A program made the translations under genes and the position numbers. Below, in pieces: positions 50,963-63,035 of a stretch of 64,000 nt of DNA; position 1 is the stretch's first letter; every line of letters starts with the position of its first letter. The DNA comes from Wuchereria bancrofti (taxonomy: Eukaryota; Nematoda; Chromadorea; Rhabditida; Onchocercidae): positions 4,808,031-4,872,030 of the forward strand of contig SSBO01000007.1 in the NCBI GenBank assembly GCA_005281725.1. The letters run 5' to 3'. The notes below the pieces were generated by a model. It was not told where the DNA came from. It did not search any database and saw nothing but the letters and a program-made list of their open reading frames with translations.

Positions 50963-53900
50963 TTAGTAAATAAAATCGGTACATGTTTGTACTTCTTGTT
51001 GCCGTTTTGGATCCAAGAACGATAAATCTGATTCTGTATAACCAGTAGAGCGTTGGCCACTGGAAGTTTCGGCTATTCGCGGTAACAATATGTTACCACC
51101 TAAATTTGCTTAAAGTTCGTTTATACATATCAACTCGTAACACTCCATAGCAACATATTTTCGTAAACAAGAATAGATCACTGTAAAGAGAAATGAAATG
51201 GATCATTTTGTTTGAAAGATATAAAACAAGCTGATCCAACTCCTTTCCTTTTGTTTGACGTGGCGTAGGAGTGATTTGTTCATAATCTATGAAATTACAT
51301 CAAACCTGACTTCACCGAAGTACTTCCTTGAATTGGAGGTTCCAATCGTTTCACTTCTAATATATCTTCTAATGACGAATTACCATTTGTCTTCAAGCAT
51401 AAGTATATTTCATGGAAGTTTGTTTCTATCCTTTAAGTCATATGCCTGCTTAATGCCACAGACAAATCTAAGTTAAAATACATCATATATCAGTTTAATC
51501 TCTTCTGAAATCCTTATCCAACATGATTTCTATGAGTTCTAAGCTATTTTACTAAGAAATTAAATTTTGTACGAAAAAATTAGATGCTACCTGAGTTGAG
51601 TCGTCGACCTTACTGTTCTGCAGTCGACTTATAGTCAGCGTATCACTGGGAGATATACCGTGTGAAGTAGGAGAATACAGTGGTCGTATCCGATGTTTTT
51701 TGATCGATGCTGGTGTAGCGGTCTGGGATGAGCTTCGTAGTGACCCGGGGTATATTTCTGCCTTAAAAACGGGCAAATGTGGCGGTGGGAGTGGAGTCCC
51801 TGTAAATTTCCCCATTATTGTCATTATTTTATCCAACCATGGGAGTAATTATTACATTTATTTAAATCATTACTTCATTACGTTTCTCAACGCCATCTTT
51901 TTCTAATATTTTTAGAATATTTGCATATCTCAGTAAGGATAAAGTTGTTGTTTTTTTTTTCTTTTTGCATATATCTGTTGTAGGCTAAAAGTTCTGTAAT
52001 TTAATATATCTGTTACTTGTATAGAAAATTTACCACAATATGGAGTGCTGTAAATAGCATCTCTTGGCGATCCATAAATTCGTTCAAGTGTAGGAGTAGC
52101 AATCAATATTTTTCTAGATCCTCCCATCGTGCCTGTTTGGTATATTTCATCTTCATCCTTTACACGTTTTGCACAGCAACAACAAAATCGAGCCAAGAAC
52201 AAGGTTAATAATATTGCTAGGATTACGAGTACAATGATAATAGCCAAAAAGAGTCCAATAATAGGCTGAAAAAATTAAAACGCTTATAAATTGCCGCATA
52301 TTGGATGAACTCTTTTTAACATCTTATGGATTGTTTTCATGATACCGTAATGACTTTCATGTAAAAATAAATAAGTGTTTAAAACATATTTTACACACCT
52401 CATTTAATTGACAAAATGACATACCTTCTGTAAAAACTAAAGCACAAAACTATGGATAGGAAAATACAATTTATCTTATTTTTCCTCATTCAAATCCAAA
52501 AAAAAATGAATTTCAAAAGGAAAATTTTGCCATGCCAATTTAATAGCTTATTTTTAATTACATACCATCATGAAGATCAGACTATCCTTCACTCACCACT
52601 TTGCTGGTCATTTATTTCCGCTTTCAAAATTCACATTAAACGTTGAAAATTATTAGCTTTAAGGGATGACTGAAGGGTTCAATAATGAATTTATTGAACG
52701 GGTTACCTTTTCAATTCCTCCTCTTCTTGTTACTACTGGTTTACACATTAATTCTTTAGATACGTAAGAACAGGTTTTCATCTCAATTCTGAGTTGGTAT
52801 TTCCTTCTTTATTTGTTTTAAGGAAATTTTGATTAAAAACTGGCTTTAAAGCAGTAAATTCTATAATAGAATGTGAAAAACAATTTTAGTAAACATAGGA
52901 AGAATCAACAAATTTTTGATTTGGAAGATGTATTCCAATGTTTGCTAATTAATTTGACCAGAATATTTTTTGGCACTATTGTAATTAAACAACTAGCAAT
53001 ATTATTTTAAGATAAAATAATACAGTTATTTAATTAAGTTGATATCAATGGTGTTTGTCCTTTAATGATGACTATTTCATGAAGCGCTTAGTTCTCTTAA
53101 ATAACGTTTAATGATTATATTCCAGTATGTAGTAGCAATTTTGGTGTCTATCTGGTCTAGGACTTTTTGAGTAATAAACAAAAAAATATTAGGATAAGAG
53201 CTAATTTATAAGTAAATTAATAGATTAAGAAGGATTATAAAAAGTGAAAAATCACTATGAAAATTCTATCACTACTAAATAATATATTAATAACTTAAAT
53301 AAGCTTTACTATATGTCGGATAAAATTAATTAAAGTTCAAGATAATCGTACCGTCCAAGTTTCAGCTCTTTCCGTTTTCCGTACATCGTTATAATTCGAT
53401 AAAAAGTACTGCAATGCGAGAACATCATCCGACGGCTTATCTGAAATTATGAACTATGGCGATCAATCATATAGAGAGCTATTATCAAATGATAATAAAG
53501 TCTTATCAGAAGTAGCATCTTGAGGCAACCACAAGTGTTTGTAAATATTTTTGTGAAGTTTCAGAAAAGACAGTATACTTTTGCTTTCTGAAATTACCTT
53601 TGATCTAACAACAAAATATTACTATCTGCAAACCATCTGAGCTTTCGTTTTCCTCTCAAGCTTTTCCCCTTTCTTTTCTTGTCACTTGTCGTCAATTATT
53701 TTGTACCCGAAAAAGGATACTAAATTATATCCGTGAACTTAAACGTGAATGTGGAGGTTTGAATAATTATAAACGTGCTGGACTAATTAATAGTAGCATA
53801 TTAAATAATAGAATTAAGTCAATTGCTTCCAAGATCAATTCTTACTACTACCGCAATTGTAGTCTTGATTCGCTTAATTTGAAGCAGAATCAAGATGCCC

Positions 53901-56028
53901 CGATTAAACAGATTATAACTATTTGAACTATTGGAATTACGTTAAATCCGAGTTTTAGAAAAATATTCGAAAAGCTTACTTTTGATGGCCACGCTGTGCA
54001 GTTTTACTAGATCTTTCGTGTCCAAAAAAATATAAGAGTCGCCACCGTGATATGTCACTAACTGAAAAGAATTCTTTATCTTTTGATCAAAAAAATTATT
54101 AGATCAGATTCATGGAGGAAATGCAAAGAACGATTTATAACTGCGATCCGACTAGAAAGTATAATGATTATCCATGTAATTGTGGTAATTTAATAATATA
54201 ATATGTGATTGAATTGACAATGTTAATGTTTTAAATGTTAATATCTCAAATTATGTGCTCTAAATGTTAGATAGGTCATTAGTTAGTTAAAAATTTCAAA
54301 GCAACTTTTCCTTCAAAAAGTCACCTGTGTTATTTTATTAGCGTAGTTTAATATAAATGGTAGTGGTTTTCAAAATTTTGAATATCTTTGTAGACTCATA
54401 TAATTGAAGCTATAAAAAGACATACCCGAATATTTGTTCCTACTTAACACAGAATAGGAAAATGTCATGCATAAGGAGCACATGTTGAAATGTTCTTAAA
54501 AAATTAATTTTGAAATGATAGACGATTGTGACCACCTGCTTTTTGTCCTTTATATAGATAATAAGAAATCCATTGTCGCAATGCACATTGCCTAACTGTG
54601 TGTCATAGAAAATCTTCTTGGCTATTTCATTTAATGGCTCACCACTATCAGCAACTTTCGTTGAATTTGTAACGAGAAGAACACCGATATACCTAAAATA
54701 TCCATTAGAAATACAAAAATACTTGCACGAAAATTAACTTTCATAGGTTTGGTTCAAATTTTGAACCTTCTCGCCAATATATGAGGTTACAGAAAAAAAC
54801 ATTGATACTTTGCAAATAATTTTTCGTCATACATTGCAAATATATGGTCGATATCAATATGTCATGCTAATATAATTTGTAGGAATCGGTTTTTAAATGA
54901 TTTAAAATGTTTTATTTAAACATTTGATTTGAAAAACCGAACTAAAAAAAACTTCTTCTATGTAACAGACTAAAACTGAGTTCAAATTTTACTGCTTGCA
55001 AAATAGCACAAAGGTCAATTATATGACTTTGAAAAAGAAATTTTTCATATTTTGATTTGTTTTTCTAGATTTTTTTTTGCTTTTTTTTTAGAAAATAATA
55101 ATACCTTTGAAAACCCTAAAAAACTGTCTCAGCAAGCTTAATCATCTATTCACAGCTTTCAGATTAGAAAAATAATGGAAAAGATACTCAAAAGTTCTTT
55201 TTGTTCACTGAGGAATCTTTTATGTAACAGACGAAAATTCAGTTCACAAATTTTTGCGATATTATTATGATGGTCAATTCTATTACTTTGTCTTTCAATA
55301 TCAAACAAAAATCGAGTAAGGCACTGAAGGTAGTAAAATTGGAAAAGAAAACATTAAATTCTGAACAGATTTTTGAGAGTAACTAAAATTACGCCATTAT
55401 CAATCTGATTAGAATTGATTAAATCAATTTGATCGTTTAATCAATTTGATTATGGGCTTCAAATCCGGGAATTTTATTACAATGTAGGTCACAGGATCCT
55501 ATAAGCCGGGAAGTTCTCAGGCATGTAAGACACAAATTCTAAAAGTAGTTAGGAAAATGCAGTCGGAGTCGGATAATTTAGACACTTCCATCCCATTCAT
55601 TAAAAGAGATGACTTGATGCCTTTTGTTATTTCTTCTTTATAGAACTAATAATCATGCGGGTAAAAATATTTATGACACAGAATTTTCCAGCTCATAAAT
55701 TCCAAGTATTTTATTAAACTAGGAGATTAACAAATGAATCGTTTCTCTTTTTTTATTTTAAGAAATATTTCTTGCAAATTAAACTTTTTCAAAAATTAAA
55801 AAAAAAAATCAAATGAAACCTGTTATTTCCATCCGGACGCTCGCATCCATTTTCACAATTACATTTAACCTTTCGCTGAAGGTCATTAAGCAACGAGATA
55901 ATCTTCTGCTGGGTATGAAAAGCCAGCGTATCGTCAACATCACATAACAGTGAAGCACGACTGAAACCGTCGGCCTTACAAATCGTATAATCGTCCAGAA
56001 CATTGGTCGCAGTACTGTCAAATTTTAA
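50963..56028 (-). CDS. MOLO1/TPM-domain single-pass membrane protein, 5' end missing
   Basis: C. elegans MOLO-1 is an auxiliary protein of levamisole-sensitive acetylcholine receptors; this is a family member, not necessarily its orthologue. Exons found: 56028-55820, 54692-54536, 54061-53980, 53440-53352, 52265-52034, 51799-51614, 51099-50963, joining in phase to 363 residues. The ectodomain is a MOLO1-type TPM domain: SLLCDVDDTL, CNCENGCER, YIGVLLVTNS, LGNVHCDNGFLIIYIKD, LVTYHGGDSYIFLD. Then a transmembrane helix (PIIGLFLAIIIVLVILAILL) with a CCCC juxtamembrane run, probably palmitoylated, and a proline/serine-rich cytoplasmic tail. The first exon, with ATG and signal peptide, should end in phase 0 upstream of 56028 but was not identified. 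The exon ending at 51614 uses GTAAGG; a later donor at 51590 would break the frame. Confidence 0.85.
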
Positions 56029-57611
56029 CTGCAAATTGGAATTTGTAATGCTTTACTAATTGACTTAAACTTAATTTGGTTTTTTGTCCAATAAATTTTA
56101 GAAAAGATCGAAATTGTAAGGATAAAGTTATGCACTTAAATGTAGAAGGTAAGATGATGAAGTGGTGAAAGATACTGAAAGACCACAACTTTGTTAACAA
56201 CACTAACAATGCAATGTGTTAAGGTGATCGAAAGAGTGAAGAAATACGAAATAGAAGGAAAGTTTTTGAAATTTTTCTAAAATTAAAAAAAGACCGATTT
56301 TTTTCACTTCTCCAAAGAACAGTGTCACCAGTAACACTTCCTAATCAGTGATCGGTTATTTCAGAGCGATATTTTGTACTCTTCTCATCCTCTAAGCTCA
56401 TTTCAGGTATGAAAGTTGTCGCGCAACTGACGCAGGCAATCTTTCCAGACAATTCATGATATGCATCAGATACAAATTCATTAACTACAGATCACACAAA
56501 CAGATGACACGGTGATATTCTATTTAGATGGTGATATTCCATCAATAAGCAAAATGATGACCACAGAAACTGTATTTAACTGTAGAAGATAAGGTGATGA
56601 AAGATATTAAAAGATTGAATATTTAAAAGAGATAAGCTATGTAGCTATGATAGTTGAAATTGGAAGATATGTATTTACTTCCTAGCAGGTATTAGCAATA
56701 ATAACAAGAATTACTATTTATGATAAGCAGTGAAGTGAAATGAAAAGAAAGCTACTGAGTAAAAAATTATGAGAAGCAAATTTTTCTTGATCGAGAAAAA
56801 GGAATGTCCTGATTATAACATGCTCAGAAGCAGCAGTAGAACAGTTGTCTATATCAAGTTTGCAGATACTATCATAGTAAGATTTATCTGGCTTTATTAA
56901 AAATTTAAATTAATTAATCCAACAAAAATAAAGATTAACTGATTAAGTAAGGCTACAGATGAATGAATTCACCTAATAATAAAATCTGTTTTGCTCTTAA
57001 ACGTTTCTTAAACAAATCCAAGTAATCGTAATTAGCTCCTTTCACCGTTCATTAATATTCTCATACGCTTCAATAGCTACGAAAAGCAATTTGTTCAGTA
57101 TGTAGACTGATTTTCGACACGAACTTGTGATGATATCATTTTGAAGGAGATGATAGATGGAAGAACAGACATGAAAATTGGTTGACAATACTGCTTTATT
57201 TGTTATGGATAAGTATCTCGAATTTTGATTTGTCACATTATCAGCTATACTCTATTACACTCTTACAGAAAAAAAAAGAAAAAAGTTGAATGATGTTTAA
57301 TGAGACCGTGCTTGGAAGAAAAAAGTTTATTTAAATATTCTAATTTGCAACTTTAATGGCAAAAAAACTTTAACGATATTTGGCAGCAAAGTGGTGACAA
57401 GATTTCTAAGATTTTTTTTGTTTAAAATGCAGCATTGTTGATTTTGCAGGCTTATTCAACTGATATCGCACTTGAAAAAAGTGAAATGTAGAAAAATGGA
57501 ATTCCCAATGCAGTAGTGTAAAACATTTTAAATAAAAAACAAAGCTAGAAAGACACTCTGAGATTAACCTAACTTCGGTTTTTCCGATTACCGTTTATTT
57601 TGTTAAAATTT
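56029..57611. other. Presumed 5' region of MOLO1-like gene
   Basis: No exon could be supported. The missing leader exon of the minus-strand MOLO1-like gene is expected here or further up. Candidate Met codons near 56491 and 57175 lack a convincing signal peptide. Confidence 0.4.
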
Positions 57612-58827
57612 ATGTGCGATAATGAAAACCAGAAATATACGCCACCAGCGGCAATCGTACATCAATTCTCACAGTCATCATTTACGCATTTCTATTTCAT
57701 GGGAAAAGAAATTATTATTGACAATACTCAATCAACCAAAAGCGGTGATGATATGTTGTCTATGGTAGCTTTAACTGCTCCAATTTCAGCAAACATCTCA
57801 CTTTTCTGTTTTAGTTGATGTGTTAGAAATATTTCAAAAAAAAAAGCGCTATCTCCTATAATTACTTAACGCAATATTTTTAAAAATCATAGCTGTCTTT
57901 CTCGAGCATTTGTCTATTTTAAACTAGCCAAATTATATATTAAAATATATAAGAGCAGAAACGATAAATAGTGCATGTAACGTGATAGTCAATTATAAAT
58001 AACAGTTGATTTCATGCTGCAAATATTCTTGAAAAATTGAAAAACATTATTCTCACTACTAATTTTTGAGAGATGACTGAATGGTACCATTGAGTTAAAA
58101 CATTCAAAAATATCTGCTATTGAAATGTCTATTACTTTGAAGTTACATCACTAAGTTTAGCTTTTTTCAGAGTCAATTTAAAATGCTGTGTTCCAGCTCG
58201 ATTTGGCAGTATGAGTAATGCATGCGTTACTCAAACATCAAAATATGATATTTCTATTATTATTGCTTCATCACATATTCGAACATAACTGCAACCTATT
58301 TTAATTGAAATTTAATTTGATGTAAATGTGAATTTCTACCAGAAGGGATGATACGATAAAAAAGAGAAAAACACAACAAATATTCAAAAAGATAGGCACA
58401 CCACATTTCAGCATAAAAACTCTTAGTCGAATCAACAATTCTCACAACACCAACATTCCACAATAGATCCAAAACAATTTTTCAGGAAACAAAATTTTAG
58501 ACTTAACAGAATGTTGATGATGATATGATTGCAGAAAAACAGAATCGTTATGGCATGTCACTTTACTCAGCAATTTTAAATAAATATTCAATTTGTATTC
58601 TTCTTACTTCACTAAAATATTGCAGAATGCCGAGAATAACAACAAATGCAATGTTCAGTTTTTTCTCTGACAGCTTTTTCTATACCAAAAAAGCTTTTGC
58701 TTCAAGATTGGTGAATCAAAATGAACCTAGCATCTCTGAAAAAATACTTTCAGCCCAGAATTATAAGCCATATAAGGCTGAATTAGACGAAATTCAACAG
58801 CGAATCCAAAAATATATCCAATCATAA
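57612..58827 (+). CDS. Unrecognised three-exon small protein
   Basis: Exons 57612-57764, 58171-58208 and 58674-58827 join in phase to 114 codons plus stop. The first exon is clearly protein-like (NENQKYTPPAAIVHQFSQSS) and ends at a GTAGCT donor. The 38-base middle exon has a strong TTTTTTCAG acceptor and a GTATGAGT donor. The last has a pyrimidine-rich TTTTTTCTCTGACAG acceptor and encodes a charged helix ending DEIQQRIQKYIQS. No signal peptide, membrane segment or known domain was recognised. Splice quality and phase agreement argue for a real gene; the tiny middle exon is the least certain part. Confidence 0.55.
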
Positions 58828-59724
58828 CAGTAATAAACGATCCTTTCTGTTATTTTAGTAATAATTTTCGGAAAAACAAAGAAATTATATTTAGTAGTCA
58901 ACGAACAATTCGAAGTGATCTATAAGTCACCCGTAAAAAGATTTAATAATGTATTTGCAGTAAGCTCTCGTGAAAACATTATAGCCTCTCTGGTACCCTT
59001 TTTTAATAAAATGTGAAGAAATTTTCAGTCCATAAAAACATGCTTTACAGAAAAGTATAAGGAAACGTAATAAAAATTTATATTTTTAGACTCTGTTTTA
59101 ATTAGTTTTAACTTTTAAAAAAATTCAAATTTTAATTAAAATAATTAGGGTATTTACACAAAAGTTTTCCTTTCCAAAGTTTAACTGTGGATGGTAATCG
59201 GAGTGTAAAAAATTATTTATTTTGAAACAAACTTAATTTTGACTTTTACAAATATATACGATAAAGTAGGAAACTGTGAACTGGAATTGAGTAAGTGAAA
59301 GCAATATGTTAAAATGATATATGAAACTAACATGTAAAAGAAGTAATGTAGTAATGACGTTTAAGAAGTGCATCACGGAAATAGTAATTGCAGGGACTTG
59401 ATCCTCTCACACTGGCCCAGATGATTAACTTTGTGGTCGAAGTGCATGAAAGATACTGGCCGATATAAATATTTCATTATTCAAAACCATTAATAGATGT
59501 GGAAACAAGATTAAGTATGTAAGAGAATATCCAAACATAGTAGGCAGCACTTCAATAAGAAATTTTAATTTTGAGAATAAGAACGAACGGCGGTTTTGCC
59601 GCAAAGAGAAGTGAACTCGTTTCTTCCATTGCTTTCTTCTATTAGCAATTTTGGGAGATCTATAAGTAGAAGATATATACGACCATAGTAAAATTAATGA
59701 TTAAATTCCTTAGTGCAATTAATT

Positions 59725-61263
59725 ATGGTTAGAAACATATTGATTGATGATATGCTTGAAATGAGAATGCAAACACGATCGAACAATGCTATGGAAATCT
59801 GTTTCTTGTCAGTAACACTGATGTCGCTAGTACAATGCTTGACGATAACTGCGGATGCCATACTGTACAGGAATGGAATTAAATTAGTGGACAGTATGTA
59901 ACTGATTGAAGATAAATGAATGGGTGCTATTCATGGTGACATTTCATACTGTTTCAATGACTTTCATCAAATGTAAGAGCGCAAAGATGAAAGGTATTTG
60001 GATCGTCACATATCGAAAACAAAGGAATTTAGTTGGGTGGGAAATTAGATGAAAAGTAAGAAAAATTTAATGTCGTGCAAAATTTAAGCATATCCATAGC
60101 CTAACTTTAATGACGGTAACCAGAATATTTACCATCACTTTGCAAAGGAAAGCCCGCTAATTCGAGATAATTTATCGCATCGCAATTATGATGAAATTAA
60201 AGAATGACGAGAATAAAAAGGGATAGATAGAATTGATGGAAAGGTGCTAAACTCAAGAGGTATTTCATCTTCAGAATATCTCAGTGCTGTCGTTGTCGCG
60301 TGAAAAGTTGTTTCTTTATCAGACGCCTCATTCCTTTCTTCTTCCTTGTGATACGAGCACAGCAGCCCTACTGCTATTCGATAACCTGTTTTGCTGGAGG
60401 GTGTGCAACGGTGGCTGAATGCCTGCTTTCTATCCACAACTTTCTCTTCATATTCTCTCAGTACCAACTCTCGTTACTTTCCCGGTAGATCGCGGCCACG
60501 TTAAGGACTGTTAGTGATCATCTCGGTGTTACTTTTTTCATATTATCTCATCAAAGCTTCTAATTAAGACTGTCCTTCCGTTGAATCCGAAAAGTTGTAC
60601 TGTCTAGATATTCCTGAATGAACCCGTCCACTATCACTGGCATAATTCAGGGATACAAACAGAATTAGAAAAACAAACACTTCTTTTTGGGAAGTAGAGT
60701 AACTGACGGATTCATTTCTTACAATGTTAAAGGAAAAAACTTGAGATACACTGTTTCAGTAGACAATATGACTGTCACATATTAACATTTTGAAGTTCTC
60801 ATCTTCCATTGCTGTTATTCTTCTAACTGGCGGCAAAGCAGAACTTCCTTTACGTCTGTATAAGATGTAATCAGATAATCATTATTACGTCTTGCCTAAC
60901 ATACTGGAAAAATGAGATTGAATTACGCTCAAGTGAAATAAATAAACTGGATTTAACCAACAGAATTAATTAATCACCAGCATAGGTATAAATTGAAGGA
61001 AACATAAATAAAATAAATAAGTATAAATAAGTGAATTTGTCTCTTAAAGAAGTCAAAATTAATTGACCTTAAATCTAAGTAATCGTAAAATATCTGAAGA
61101 TAAATACGATATCAATTACAAAGTTTAATTGAGCATTCTTCATTTTGCCATCTATCCCTGTACCTAGCTAGATAAACTAGATTATTCAGGTGAACAAGAC
61201 TTACTTAGTCGCAGATGTGCGGTTTCCTTTCCTAACTTTTCCATTCCCTCACTCCTGATTTGA
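59725..61263 (+). CDS. Possible small secreted protein, two exons
   Basis: Exon 59725-59893 includes a leader-like stretch from the Met at 59791 (MEICFLSVTLMSLVQCLTIT) and ends at a strong GTATGT donor in phase 1. The only downstream acceptor I found that keeps the frame with sensible residues is at 61190 (ATTATTCAG before GTGAAC), adding SEQDLLSRRC... to a stop at 61263. That gives 58-80 residues depending on start. The long intron (about 1.3 kb) and short exons make this speculative. No family recognised. Confidence 0.28.
60260..60490. other. GC-richer segment open on both strands
   Basis: Both strands lack stops over about 190 bases: plus frame cysteine-rich (SQCCRCRVKSC), minus frame polar (EYEEKVVDRKQAFSHR). 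G+C is higher than in the neighbourhood, as in real exons here, but neither frame starts with ATG and no partner exon or domain was identified. It may be an exon of unknown strand. Confidence 0.25.
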
Positions 61264-63035
61264 CGAAGAAGAGTCTTGCACCATAAACAATTATTTAATT
61301 AAAATTTTCCAATCATAAATTTTTCTAGAAATTAAGAACATAAATACATAATGGATAACAGGGTCGGAAAATTGATCAAATATAAGTGAGCAAAAAGCGA
61401 AAAGTTGGGATACTGAATTCATTTCATATTTGAATTTCTCAGCATAACTTTTTTTTGATGCACATTCATTAAGGATAAGGTACATACGGTACACAATTTA
61501 TAACAAAATATATAATACGAATGTTTTTGCCACTTTCTAATCTCTCTTCATATCCGTGTCAAAATGTTTATTTGTGACAGAAAACTCTGCACTTACAACT
61601 TGCGACAATATCTCTGGCGAATATGACACTTTCATACTTCTGTTGAGTTGAGGTTTCTCCTTTCACTGTATGAAAATTGGTGTAGATGCACTCATCCTAA
61701 TCATTCATCCGTTTAAATTCCAATGTAATTCAATTTTCTCTCTTCAATAACTTTTTGACATAGCATTTTATCACAACAGAATAAACAAATATTGTCTTAG
61801 TAATTCTTTATTCATTCCAAAAAATTAAATCATTGTGATATTAGACAGTAATTATGCTTAACAATGCTAATAAGTAGTCCTGCATGGATGAATAGACTTA
61901 ATCAAAGATGCAAGGTTCCACGTTTCATTTTACACTTACAGTCTAAGTGATTCATCTAGGAATATTGGTGGGTAAGCGACGTAATATATCACTTGGTAGT
62001 AAGCAATGTTATGATGAAATGTTACGATAAAATAATTTTGAGCACAACTTTTAATTACTTGAACAGTATTACTTATTTAAAAATACTTGTTTAGAAGATT
62101 TAAGGGTCGAATGTTGAAGTTTTCATATTTGAAACCAGTTTTTGATTTGGAGTTCAAAACATCTATTAATTCAGATAGCCTAAAGTCTCCTGACAGAATT
62201 TTGCTTTATTAATTTTGCCTTATCAGTATTTCGATTTTATTTTCATCAATGTTTTAATTTCGACAGGTATTGCAATCATCTATATGCCAGTCGAACAACC
62301 TTTACACATGAAAAATTAGCATTTCTAAAGCTCATTCAGTCCCTTCTGATCCTTCCTGATCCTCCATTCAAATTCATATGTCTTACTAAAGAAAATGCCA
62401 CGAATCCAAGATTTGCATTGAGCAATAAATGAACTAATATATTAAAGAGTTTTATGACTGAACTAATGGAACAGTTCCTATGTTTTATTCTTTACAACAA
62501 TTGTTATTTTAGCAGACCAAAAAGAGAACTTCACATGATTTGAACCTGAGATGATGAGTTTCACATCAAAGCTGTGTCAAAAACCATATCGGACTTTTTA
62601 CAGTAATTCGAGGTTGGTGACGTCGCTTAATGATGTGAAATTGAGTCTGTGCGGGGTTGGGACGTGTGGACGCAGAAGTTCTGTTGCGGTAGTCACTGAG
62701 GACGAGGTTTTTCATTTTTTACAATAGGTTGATATTTTAGTAGCACTTTTCAGTGAAATTTCAATTTTAGTAAAATGCAGCGGTACGGATTCTACACAAT
62801 TGGAATAATGACAAATCCCAACCCTCAGTTATATTATCTTTTTATCCTCAGCAAATTTCCCAACATTTTCGATTTTTAAAAAATAGGACATCCGTTATGT
62901 TTAACTTAAGCGTCGTAGTAGTCTAGCTTACTTCTCCGGTTTATGTTAAAGGTCTGTACTGCAGAACTTTTGAAGTGATAATAGCATTTATGTTGTTGAC
63001 TTTTATAAAAGCATACTGAATAAAGACTATTCTAG
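61264..63035. other. Intergenic upstream of SDF2
   Basis: No supported gene. The SDF2 promoter or outron should lie towards 63035. Confidence 0.5.

Noticed and set aside
51552..51613. Extension of the MOLO1-like exon to a donor after 51591
   Set aside because: That donor is phase 0 and cannot join the last exon in frame; the GTAAGG donor after 51614 does.
60186..60467. Leader exon of the MOLO1-like gene
   Set aside because: The minus-strand frame is polar, has no ATG at its start and no signal peptide.
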